Positions 1 to 7,203 of a stretch of DNA of 15,117 nt are shown here, piece by piece; the first letter of the stretch is position 1; each line of letters opens with the position of its first letter. Source of the DNA: Methanosarcinales archaeon (GTDB lineage Archaea; Halobacteriota; Syntropharchaeia; Alkanophagales; Methanospirareceae); contig JAUXGS010000002.1 in assembly GCA_030621945.1 (NCBI GenBank), positions 1-15,117 on the forward strand, given 5' to 3'. The notes under the pieces were generated by a model. It was not told the DNA's origin and searched no databases. It was given only the letters and a program-made list of their open reading frames with translations. Made by a program: the position numbers and the translations under genes.

Positions 1-1011
1 CGTTGGCACGATCGCCGAGCCGTGCAATCCGAGTTTGTGCAATCCGGTATCAACGAGAATGGCGAGTCGTGGTAAATAGCCCAGGTCTTCGAGTAGACTG
101 AGCATGAAATAAAAGGTAATGATAAATGGCAAAACCATGCCAAAGGGAACATATAACCCTGTCGTCAGGATACCCAGCGATTGCTCGAAATCCAGCGCTT
201 CAACCGTCGAGGTGCCGATCAGGAGGTCGTGGAGCAGCCCGCTCGGCGCAAATGAATTTACAACGCCTACAATCCACGGTCCATAGTAGTTACAGAAGAT
301 TGGATCCAGCAGATATTCAATTATCGCATTCCCGATCTCGATGATAAAGAGAAACACGAAGAGTATCGCGAGTATCGCAATAGGAATGCCGGTTGCGGGC
401 TTCACCGTGGCATCTGCTATACGTTCGCGAATCGTGTGATGGCGGTGATGCACCACTTGAACGTCCCGAATAATTTCACCAACTTTCAACCATCTTTTCT
501 CTTCAGACATCGGCGACTCAATCGTTTTGGATGGCTTAGCATCACTGACTGCAGATGCCAGTTCCTTTATTCCCGTTCCACATAACGCACACATTGGAAC
601 AACCGACACGCCGAGCAACTGTTCCAATTTCTCCACGTCTATATCAATGCCGAGGTGCTTTGTCTCGTCCCACAGGTTCAAAGCAACGATAGTGGGCTTC
701 TTCCTCTCCAGAATTTCCAGGGTCAGGTAAAGATTTCGTTCCAGATGCGTTGCATCTACAACGTTTATTACGATATCACCCTCCTGCAGCATGGTCTGGG
801 CTACTTCCTCGGCTTTTGAAGTGGGTTCTAAGGAATACGTGCCGGGAACGTCAATCAACTCGAACTTCTCTTCCTCGATGAATGTAGTACCTTTTGTAAA
901 GTCAACCGTCGTTCCGGGATAATTTGACGAAATCACGTTCACTCCGGTCAGGCGTGAAAAAACAACACTCTTACCAACGTTTGGGCAGCCAGTTAGCGCT
1001 ATCTTTTTCAT
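1..1011 (-). CDS. feoB: Ferrous iron transport protein B (partial, C-terminus outside the window)
   Basis: FeoB moves Fe(II) across the cytoplasmic membrane and has an N-terminal GTPase domain. The visible 337 codons read open to the left edge. G1 is GCPNVGKS (residues 8-15), a G2 Thr lies in YPGTT (31-35), G3 is DVPG (54-57), G4 is NLWD (112-115), and the G5-like loop is CALCGTG (141-147), with Cys where Ser is usual. A His-rich patch (VVHHRHH, about 187-192) precedes the first membrane helix at about 210-230. A second hydrophobic stretch at 285-307 runs into the conserved FeoB motif GYLPR (311-315). The rest of the transport domain is outside the window. The ATG at 1011 overlaps the feoA stop (ATGA), so translation is probably coupled. 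Identification is firm; only truncation by the window edge is unusual. Confidence 0.96.
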   Translation of the reverse strand, partial: MKKIALTGCPNVGKSVVFSRLTGVNVISSNYPGTTVDFTKGTTFIEEEKFELIDVPGTYSLEPTSKAEEVAQTMLQEGDIVINVVDATHLERNLYLTLEILERKKPTIVALNLWDETKHLGIDIDVEKLEQLLGVSVVPMCALCGTGIKELASAVSDAKPSKTIESPMSEEKRWLKVGEIIRDVQVVHHRHHTIRERIADATVKPATGIPIAILAILFVFLFIIEIGNAIIEYLLDPIFCNYYGPWIVGVVNSFAPSGLLHDLLIGTSTVEALDFEQSLGILTTGLYVPFGMVLPFIITFYFMLSLLEDLGYLPRLAILVDTGLHKLGLHGSAIVPT

Positions 1012-1262
1012 ATTTTCTGGATCAAAATGTGCCGCGCCATCCCTCTCCCAATTGCTATCTGCGTGCCTTCAACGTCTATGACGAACGGTCCTCGCGCTGG
1101 TTGTGCCGCTATTACTTTAACGATTTTTCCTTCCATGAGCCCCATAGTCCTGAAGTGGCGTTGTCTTCCCGCACCTGGGCCCAACGCGACGATTTTCGCT
1201 TCTTCACCGGGTAGCAATGTGGTGAGGGGAACTCCTCTTTCATCAGAATTCATATTACTCAT
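1008..1262 (-). CDS. feoA: FeoA-domain protein, ferrous iron transport accessory protein A
   Basis: This small SH3-like cytoplasmic protein assists FeoB. The sequence shows the typical FeoA pattern: a basic RHFRTMGLMEGKIVKVI core followed by a glycine-containing hairpin (GPFVIDVEGTQIAIGRGMARHI). At about 84 residues it has the family length. I prefer the ATG at 1262 because GGAG lies about 6 bases upstream; the in-frame GTG at 1274 and ATG at 1253 are alternatives. Its TGA stop overlaps the feoB ATG by 4 bases, the classic feoAB coupling. Upstream on the minus strand are two A/T-rich TATA-like stretches (about 1281-1291 and 1306-1315); I cannot tell which is used. I saw no clear DtxR/Fur-type operator. 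Confidence 0.93.
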   Translation of the reverse strand: MSNMNSDERGVPLTTLLPGEEAKIVALGPGAGRQRHFRTMGLMEGKIVKVIAAQPARGPFVIDVEGTQIAIGRGMARHILIQKI

Positions 1263-1478
1263 CAGCTTCTCCACCGTATTCTTATTATACCTCTCCCTAA
1301 ATTTTCTTTTATTGCGTTATTTTTTCTGTATATGGACTATAACTTTTCTCTTATTCCCTCTTTCTCTTTTTCGAAAATCAATCTACATACACTCTAAATT
1401 ATTCGTTACCACTCCTCTTTTATTCTATTTATTAATATCTCAGTAAAGAAGAGATCATTTCACCACCCCTAAAAGTTG

Positions 1479-1496
1479 GTTAACCCCCTCGCTAAT
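1479..1496 (+). repeat. Left terminal inverted repeat of the IS4/IS5-type element
   Basis: GTTAACCCCCTCGCTAAT matches the reverse complement of 2557-2574 at 15 of 18 positions. The first ten bases are identical and the last five (CTAAT) are shared. Confidence 0.75.
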
Positions 1497-2392
1497 TACC
1501 ATTCCGCGAGCCTCTGTAATTCCGCCTTTGAGTTAATATCAAGCGATACTAGCACGCCTACTAAAAGTACATTCAAACAAACGAATTTTTTGACTTACCG
1601 CTCAGTATATCGGTGCAATTGCTTTAAACCGAAAGCACTTTTCGCTAATTTGAATATATCCTCGATCATCCCCCTTATTTGCCTATAAACCTCACACTTC
1701 TCAAGCTTTGTCTTTAAACTCATTGCTAAACGATTGAAAAAGGTCTTTTCCACCTCTTTGTTGGATATGCTGAATACGGAGAGGGGATATGAGAGCTTTC
1801 CAAGTAATTTCTCCGTTTTGAAGGTTTTCTTCGTAAAAATCACCGGGATTACCTTGAATCGCGATACCCCCATAAAGTAGTTATCGTAGCTATAATAGCC
1901 CCTGTCAAAGATAACCATATCGCCATTCCTGGCTATTCTTCTCCTTTTCAGCTCTTCCAAATCTGCCTTTCTTATCCTTCTCCTGAACCAGTTTAGATCC
2001 ACGGATATATCGGTTGAATCTACCACGAACACCCCTTCTCGCCCTTTTTTGGCATATATCGTGCCCAACACGCCAGAAACAAAGTCCAAAAACTGCTACT
2101 CGCTGTATCTACCCAGAAACCGGTAGATCTTCTGCGCTTCCGGGATCTCCCCCAGGTGTGCAAAACATCTCAGCTCTTTCCCCTTCTTTACCTCTTCGAC
2201 CACGTACGAGATGTCCTCGGAGAAAAACATAGCAATAAAGACGATTTTAAGCATCGCGCTAGCCATATCCTCCGTTTTTATCCCTTGTTTCGCCATCTAT
2301 TGCTTTACTCTCCGTGAGATGATAATAGCAAGTATATTCCATAATAGTGCCCATTTCGGGTCTTCTTCATCTTTTACTATTGGGACATTCAT
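1496..2392 (-). pseudogene. DDE transposase pseudogene (IS4/IS5-type) with in-frame TAG, TAG and TAA
   Basis: One continuous reading frame starts at ATG 2392 (or GTG 2401). It is interrupted by TAG at 2297-2299, TAG at 2096-2098 and TAA at 1595-1597, and ends at TAA 1496-1498. All segments read as sensible transposase sequence in the same frame. Catalytic landmarks are FVVDSTD (first Asp, near 2020), VIFDRGYYSY (second Asp, near 1905) and RGMIEDIF followed by GLKQLHRYTER (Glu region, near 1650-1600). Only about 37 residues separate the first two aspartates, much shorter than usual for this fold. The joint KADLE/ELKRRR near 1954 therefore looks like an internal deletion that kept the frame. 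The last segment after the TAA (VKKFVCLNVLLVG...) still looks like a normal transposase tail. The exact IS family is not certain. Confidence 0.85.
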
Positions 2393-2556
2393 ATCTTCCA
2401 CTATAAAACAGTTAGAAAAGCTCAGATATAAATTTTACGGTTTTATTTTCGCTAAAATTGCAATTTATTGGTTTTGGAACTGTACTTTTGCTATCAAAGA
2501 TAATACTGACTGTAACTACGCTAAAGGATAGGTTAGAGGTCTATATTACAGGCTGG

Positions 2557-2574
2557 ATTAGGATGGGGGTTAAC
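2557..2574 (-). repeat. Right terminal inverted repeat of the IS4/IS5-type element
   Basis: On the minus strand this reads GTTAACCCCCATCCTAAT, pairing with 1479-1496. It lies about 165 bases upstream of the transposase start. The space between is A/T-rich with a TATA-like box and no other ORF. Confidence 0.75.
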
Positions 2575-2666
2575 AAATAAAGGTGTTATTTTGGCAGGTA
2601 AAGAAGGAATGAGGACTTTTCGTCCAAAACGATGCCATTGTCATGCCAAACCTGTAAAACAAATAA

Positions 2667-3560
2667 GGCACTTCGCCCATTTTAGGATTGTCTCCTACGT
2701 GATTGAAGGATTTTCAGCTTGAAATACTCCAAATCGTGGAATCCGTAAGCTCTTCGCTTGATGAGGTTTATCTTGTTATTGAATGCCTCGCTCGCTGCAT
2801 TGGTCAGCCTGTGCTTGAAGTAGTTCGCGATCCGTAGAGATATGATCTGATGGTTTTGACGACCATGTCGAATTGCGATAGCCCGGCCTCTTTGACGTTC
2901 TCGAACCATTTATCAAGCCGTTTCATCGCAGTCACTTCATCTCGTCCATCGAAGATGTCCAGTGCCTGCTCTTTCAGCAAATATGCTTGATACAGCCTCT
3001 CGTTCTCTTCCATTAACGTGTTGAGAGTCTCCCTACTCTCATCATCCAACTTCTCCCCCGCTTCAGGATCAGAAATCGTTTCTTCTTGTACTTTTTACGC
3101 GTTTCTGCGTTGGCGTTGGCGAACTCCTGCTTGCGCACCTTGTCCACTGCCTCGGTGATCTTCCGTGCGATGTGGAACACATCAAAGACGATCTCAGCGT
3201 TCGTGTTTTCGCGTACAGAAGCGATATATGGCCCTCACGTGTCCATCACGCACACCTGTATTTGTCAACAAAGCCCAATTTCTCCACGCCACGATAGCCA
3301 CACCGGCACCGCATCTTCCGCTCATCAAAGATAATGAAGCACTTCTTCAGCCCCAGATCGAGGTCTCTAATCGTGCGAGTATACGTGTCTTCAATAAAGG
3401 AGCATCGCGCCACATTCAGGACAGTCACCCGTCTTACGCGTACAGGTCAAAAACAGCGTTATCCCATGGCTCATCTTCGACCGCATCGCAAAGCTTATAA
3501 CCGTGGAAATCAAACATGTTTCTGAATATTGGAGACAGCTTTAGACGAGTCATTTTTGCC
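2667..3560 (-). mobile_element. Remnant of an ISL3-type insertion sequence
   Basis: The left end GGCACTTCGCCC (2667) and a possible right end ending in GCC (3560) both carry GGAGACA about 29-30 bases inside, arranged as an imperfect inverted repeat. The match between them is weak. A second copy near 13968 suggests element-related sequence may extend left of 2667 to about 2630, since both copies share GGCATG...ATGG a similar distance beyond GTGCC. No target-site duplication was found. I therefore treat the ends as approximate. Confidence 0.55.
2682..3517 (-). pseudogene. ISL3-family transposase pseudogene with frameshifts, a TGA stop and loss of the central region
   Basis: The pieces are in ISL3 order on the minus strand. 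An N-terminal part starts at ATG 3517. A zinc-knuckle CPECG follows in another frame (about 3425-3410). A third frame then gives TRTIRDLDLGLKKCFIIF...MRCRCGYRGVEKLGFVDKYRC. The frame next jumps to VMDT-stop-GPYIASVREN (TGA at 3235-3237, where Trp is usual) and NAEIVFDVFHIARK, which carry the second catalytic Asp region. After another shift come the C-terminal helices (LDDESRETL...AYLLKEQALDIF...LDKWFENVKEAG). A final one-base loss near 2832 precedes ANYFKHRLTNAASEAFNNKINLIKRRAYGFHDLEYFKLKIL, the ISL3 C-terminal signature (given here only to mark the region). The usual HTH and first catalytic Asp between the N-terminus and VMDT are missing, so the junction near 3250 is probably a deletion. It cannot make an active protein. 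Confidence 0.85.
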
Positions 3561-3630
3561 AAAAGAGATATATCTCGCTGTATTTATATCTCCATATTCA
3601 TCCCAAAGTTGGAGAAGAACCCCTTTTGTT

Positions 3631-4896
3631 TTAGCCCAACTCTGCCGGATCGGTTATTCGTCCTGTAATTGCCGACGCTGCAACTACTGCGGGATTCGCC
3701 AGATATACTTCGGAATCCTTGTGCCCCATCCGCCCAATGAAGTTTCGGTTCGTTGTGCTTATGCATCTTTCTCCCGATGCAAGAACGCCCATGTGCCCAC
3801 CAAGACATGCGCCGCAGGTGGGACCACAAACAAAAGCTCCTGCATTAAGGAAAGTTAGGATTAACCCTTCTTCGATCGCCTGCCGGAACACCTTCTCACT
3901 TGCTGGCACTACAATCATCCGCACCTCAGGATTTACCTTTTTACCCTTCAATAGCTTTGCAGCAACCCGTAAATCCTCGATTCTGCCATTGGTACACGAA
4001 CCGAGATATGCCTGGTCAATGAGAACGTCCAATTCATTTGCAGGCGCGGTATTCTCAGGTAAAAAGGGTTTTGCGACCGTTGGCACGATCTCCGTAGCAT
4101 CATATTCAAACACTTCCTCGTAATCTCCTTCATTACCATCGGCATAAACTGCGTTATATTCGCCTCGTACCCGCCCCCCGTTCAGGAACTCAAAGACCTT
4201 CTCGTCAGGTGGGATGATCCCTGCTTTAGCTCCTGCTTCTATCGCCATGTTCGATATTGTTATTCTATCAGAAAGACTCAAACTTTCGATCGCAGTCCCG
4301 TAAAACTCCTGTGCCTTGTAGAGCGAGCCGGAAACGCCTATATCGCCAATGACATGCAGAATTATATCCTTACCCATTACGTATCGCTTCAACGTACCGT
4401 TAATCACGAACTTCTGCGTCTCTGGAACTTTGAACCACAATCTTCCGGTAGCCATTGCTGCGGCTGCCTCTGTCGAGCCTACACCAGTGGAAAAAGCCCC
4501 TAATGCACCATACGAGCAGGTATGCGAATCTGCACCTATGATTAACCTTCCAGGCGCAGCAAATCCGTCCTCTATCATTACCTGATGGCATACTCCCCCT
4601 CGGCCTATCTCATAATAATGCTCAATCCGGTATCGCCGAGCATAATCCCGCAATGCTTTCGCCTGCTCTGCAGAAGCCACATCCTTGTTCGGAACATAAT
4701 GGTCCTGTACCACGACTACTTTCTCGCGTCTTATCTCGTCCTCACGGCCAAGCTCCTCGAAGACTTCAAAAGCAGGCACGCCCGTTATGTCATTCACCAT
4801 GATGTAATCTACCGCGCAGTCAACAATTTCACCGGCATTCGCCGCATTATCTTTCCCTGCTTTTTCACCCAGGATTTTTTCCGCTATCGTAGACAT
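3631..4896 (-). CDS. leuC: 3-isopropylmalate/homoaconitate dehydratase large subunit (aconitase superfamily)
   Basis: This is the catalytic large subunit of a two-subunit [4Fe-4S] hydro-lyase. Family members isomerise isopropylmalate (leucine synthesis) or homocitrate-type acids (2-oxosuberate route to coenzyme B in methanogens). Its 421 residues match the archaeal LeuC/HacA length. Visible motifs are ADSHTCSYGALGAFSTGVGS (122 onward, substrate/cluster loop), GSCTNGR with cluster Cys301, and GPTCGACLGGHMG with cluster Cys361 and Cys364. The arginine-bearing end NRNFIGRMG (383-391) is also typical. The small subunit, whose substrate loop normally separates leucine-type from homoaconitase-type enzymes, is not in this window, so the substrate is open. 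The start at ATG 4896 gives a normal family N-terminus; the ribosome-binding site is weak (AAGGGG about 13 bases away). Confidence 0.93.
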   Translation of the reverse strand: MSTIAEKILGEKAGKDNAANAGEIVDCAVDYIMVNDITGVPAFEVFEELGREDEIRREKVVVVQDHYVPNKDVASAEQAKALRDYARRYRIEHYYEIGRGGVCHQVMIEDGFAAPGRLIIGADSHTCSYGALGAFSTGVGSTEAAAAMATGRLWFKVPETQKFVINGTLKRYVMGKDIILHVIGDIGVSGSLYKAQEFYGTAIESLSLSDRITISNMAIEAGAKAGIIPPDEKVFEFLNGGRVRGEYNAVYADGNEGDYEEVFEYDATEIVPTVAKPFLPENTAPANELDVLIDQAYLGSCTNGRIEDLRVAAKLLKGKKVNPEVRMIVVPASEKVFRQAIEEGLILTFLNAGAFVCGPTCGACLGGHMGVLASGERCISTTNRNFIGRMGHKDSEVYLANPAVVAASAITGRITDPAELG

Positions 4897-4993
4897 AGTT
4901 CAATAACCCCTTCTCGTTTAGAAAAGAAAAACGTTTACAAAAAATCCCTTGATAAAAATTTCTGCCCGAGAACGTTTTGCATCCCCCTATCCA

Positions 4994-5245
4994 TCATAAC
5001 CTCATTACCTTTTCTAATAAGTCATTCACAACGTCCAGGGCTATCTCGAATTCTCCGCTAAGTCCGGCATTTAATGCTACCCAGGTGTTTAACGCGGTAC
5101 AAATCGTCAAAATCTTCTGCTCATCACAAGTCTTTTCAGTTATCGCTTTGGCAACCGCCTCTATGTTGATGATTCTTATCGCATACGCGTTTTCGATTAC
5201 GTTAAGAAGTGCCTGTGCGCGAGCTTTAGCTTCTTCTTGATTCAT
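4994..5245 (-). CDS. Small predicted helical protein of unknown function downstream of the chaperonin
   Basis: I do not recognise this 83-residue protein. It is predicted almost entirely alpha-helical and soluble: a charged amphipathic start (NQEEAKARAQALLNVIENAYAI), a middle segment with two Cys (EKTCDEQKILTICTALNTWVALNAG), and an acidic/hydrophobic end (EFEIALDVVNDLLEKVMRL). There is no signal peptide, zinc site or membrane helix. The start is unsure. ATG 5245 is chosen, but a GTG at 5263 is in frame and adds VTCNC; the GGTGG nearby sits too far from the ATG and overlaps the GTG. It begins 59 bases after the chaperonin stop and ends about 100 bases before the aconitase gene on the same strand, so co-transcription with the chaperonin is plausible. 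Coding is supported by the clean composition on this strand. Confidence 0.65.
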   Translation of the reverse strand: MNQEEAKARAQALLNVIENAYAIRIINIEAVAKAITEKTCDEQKILTICTALNTWVALNAGLSGEFEIALDVVNDLLEKVMRL

Positions 5246-5304
5246 ACAGTTGCAGGTAACCACCTGTTATCCCAACAAACCCGTCTCTTTTAAAAGAACT
5301 TACT

Positions 5305-7104
5305 TCAATCCTTACCATACACCGACTTCCGTTTCTTCTCTTCTGTCCCGGTGTATTTCAATCGTCCTCCTTTAAATTTGAAGTCTGGAGGCGTCCTCTC
5401 TGTTTCTATTAGATCGCGTGTTCTGCCGGAGATCATCGCTTCTATATTCCCCGACTCCTCTGCTACTTCACTCTTCGCTATATGCAAATCGTCTATCTTT
5501 ATCATCCCAGCAGCAGCACTCGCGGCAGAGATAACCGCCTGTAATTTCACCGTTAACGGATCTATGATTCCTTCTTCCACCATGTCTTTCACGGTCTTAT
5601 CATTTCCCGATATTCCCGTATTTTTATTACCTGCATAATGCTCCGCTCTGAGTGCTGTGAGTGTATCAATCTGGTCCATTCCACTGTTCTTCGCTATTGC
5701 CTTTGGTATACATTCCAAAGCGTCTGCAAACACATTCACTGCTAATTGCTCCTTGCTTGGTATAGTTCTCGCAAAGTTCCTTAATTCCGCTGCACATTCA
5801 GTCTCTGTTGCACCACCACCGGGCACTACTCTCGCATCATCATATAGGCAAGCGGCAGCATGCAAAGCACTTCTTATATCGCCCACCATGCCCTCCAAAA
5901 CCCTGATATGTGCACCTCTTATAAGTATTGTAGAGGTCTTCTTATACGAGCACTCTTCAAAAAATACATACTTTACACCGCCTACCTCTCGCTGTGCTAC
6001 TCGCCCTGCAAACCCTAATTTGTCTGCGGTTAGATCGCTTACATCTTGCACTATCTTCCCGCCAGTGGATTTCTCCAACCGCTTCAAATCAGTCATTTTC
6101 ACTCGTTTCATCAGCATTATCCCGGCTCTTCGGAACTTATCCAGCGCATCGTCATCCACACCCCACCGACAACAAACCACGTTTGCACCTGAGTTTAGTA
6201 CAGCGTCTATAAGCTCATTGAACATTCTCGCTCTAACATCTCTGAACTCCCTGAAATGAGATGCTTTTGAGATAGTAACATGAAAATCAAGTGACCCGGC
6301 CATTTCACCTGCTTTGCTACGTTCTCTTGCCGCTGTTCCGGTTTGGAGTTCCTTCCTGCCTTTTACTTTTGGCTCCTTATGCTCGATAGGGAAATCAAGC
6401 AGAGCGATCTTTGCGTTCTCCATGTCTGTCGGAAGATCATCCAGGACATCCCTGTCCACAACAACGCCTTCAAAGAAACGCGTATCCGCTACTCGCCCCC
6501 CACTCTTCACTTCTATTACGACATCATCCACATCTATCGGCAACTCTCCGCTCTCGCTTATCCGTTTTATGCTCTTCACGATTGCATCTACTAATCTATC
6601 CTCTTCACAATAGTCTCCTTTCTTTAATGCGGTCTTCGCCACTTGCTTCAAATACGCATCGCTTTCTCTTATCTCCACCGGCGATGCTATCTCATTAAAA
6701 ACCTCTTTTGTACGTTCCAGTGCCTTTTCATAACCTCTCAAAACCACATTTTGATGTACCCCAATGTTTCTCAGTTCAAATCCTCGCCACACCAGCTCAC
6801 CCGTCAGAATCATAACGGTAGCTATACCATCCCCGACTCTTTCACCTTGTGCTAAGCCTGCATTTATCAACACATCAGCAGTGGGATGCGTGTATTTCAA
6901 TTCCCTTACTATGCTGTATGCGTTACTGGTTACGAGGTCATCCATTTCGAGTTTTGTGGCGCCACCGGTTATCAATTTCTTCGATCCAAGAGGACCGATG
7001 GTGGATTTGAATATATCAGAGAAAGTATGGGATACAAGAGCGTTAGCTTCTTGGATTTCTTCTGGTGGCACTTCACCCGGCGGTAACTCATCTTTCATTG
7101 TCAT
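5305..7104 (-). CDS. Divergent thermosome-like group II chaperonin with altered catalytic residues
   Basis: The overall fold is TCP-1/thermosome. Residues 35-40 TIGPLG match the TLGPKG nucleotide loop, HPTADVLI...VGDGIAT (73-96) matches HPAAKML...VGDGTTT, RGYEKALE (123-130) is conserved, and ARVVPGGGATETE (424-436) matches the family's GGG loop. The length is 599 residues against about 545 usual, and the typical GGM tail is replaced by a lysine-rich end. Two differences matter. The aspartate of the TNDGAT motif aligns with Asn61 (TSNAYS), and the aspartate of the EDA motif aligns with Ser412 (gap-free across the 18 residues from RGA, 396-413). The apical lid region (about 240-272) holds about 25 extra, highly charged residues. 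It is probably an ATPase-weak paralogue or specialised subunit, not the housekeeping thermosome. The start at ATG 7104 has AGAGG 8 bases upstream; a second ATG lies two codons on. Confidence 0.93.
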   Translation of the reverse strand: MTMKDELPPGEVPPEEIQEANALVSHTFSDIFKSTIGPLGSKKLITGGATKLEMDDLVTSNAYSIVRELKYTHPTADVLINAGLAQGERVGDGIATVMILTGELVWRGFELRNIGVHQNVVLRGYEKALERTKEVFNEIASPVEIRESDAYLKQVAKTALKKGDYCEEDRLVDAIVKSIKRISESGELPIDVDDVVIEVKSGGRVADTRFFEGVVVDRDVLDDLPTDMENAKIALLDFPIEHKEPKVKGRKELQTGTAARERSKAGEMAGSLDFHVTISKASHFREFRDVRARMFNELIDAVLNSGANVVCCRWGVDDDALDKFRRAGIMLMKRVKMTDLKRLEKSTGGKIVQDVSDLTADKLGFAGRVAQREVGGVKYVFFEECSYKKTSTILIRGAHIRVLEGMVGDIRSALHAAACLYDDARVVPGGGATETECAAELRNFARTIPSKEQLAVNVFADALECIPKAIAKNSGMDQIDTLTALRAEHYAGNKNTGISGNDKTVKDMVEEGIIDPLTVKLQAVISAASAAAGMIKIDDLHIAKSEVAEESGNIEAMISGRTRDLIETERTPPDFKFKGGRLKYTGTEEKKRKSVYGKD

Positions 7105-7112
7105 CTTTTTTT

Positions 7113-7170
7113 CCTCTTTTCTTCTCCTATATCTTCACCGTAATGCGAATAATATGAGCAATAATAAATA
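7113..7170 (-). promoter_or_regulatory. Promoter and ribosome-binding site of the chaperonin gene
   Basis: On the minus strand a TATA-like TATTTATTAT (7170-7161) is followed by a leader of roughly 30 bases and AGAGG at 7117-7113, 8 bases before the ATG. This suggests the chaperonin is transcribed on its own as well as, or instead of, from the antiporter promoter. Confidence 0.5.
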
Positions 7171-7203
7171 CCCCTTTACAGTAAAAGATATTTGAATCCT
7201 CTT

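Larger units (their letters stand above)
1479..2574 (-). mobile_element. Decayed IS4/IS5-type insertion sequence with terminal inverted repeats
   Basis: About 1.1 kb bounded by imperfect 18-bp inverted repeats that both start GTTAACCCCC inward. It carries one transposase frame on the minus strand, broken by three stops and apparently by an internal deletion. The transposase stop lies inside the left repeat, which is typical of compact ISs. I found no convincing target-site duplication outside the repeats, so the exact ends are uncertain. It lies between feoA and the remains of a second IS, so this intergenic zone is an insertion hot spot. The element can no longer move by itself. Confidence 0.8.

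Noticed and set aside
1027..1446. A 139-residue plus-strand frame across feoA and the A/T-rich gap
   Set aside because: It is antisense to feoA in its first half and low-complexity hydrophobic in the second half; no support as a gene.
1468..2585. Target-site duplication around the IS4/IS5-type element
   Set aside because: The flanks (TAAAAG and ATAAAGG) are only vaguely alike and not at equal distance from the repeats.
3565..3576. GAGATATATCTC perfect palindrome followed on the minus strand by TTTT
   Set aside because: There is no loop, so it is a poor terminator hairpin. It is A/T-rich and likely chance, though it lies just after the aconitase gene.
5657..6259. A 200-residue open frame on the plus strand
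   Set aside because: It lies antisense to the chaperonin and has the composition of a codon shadow; no ribosome-binding site or motif.
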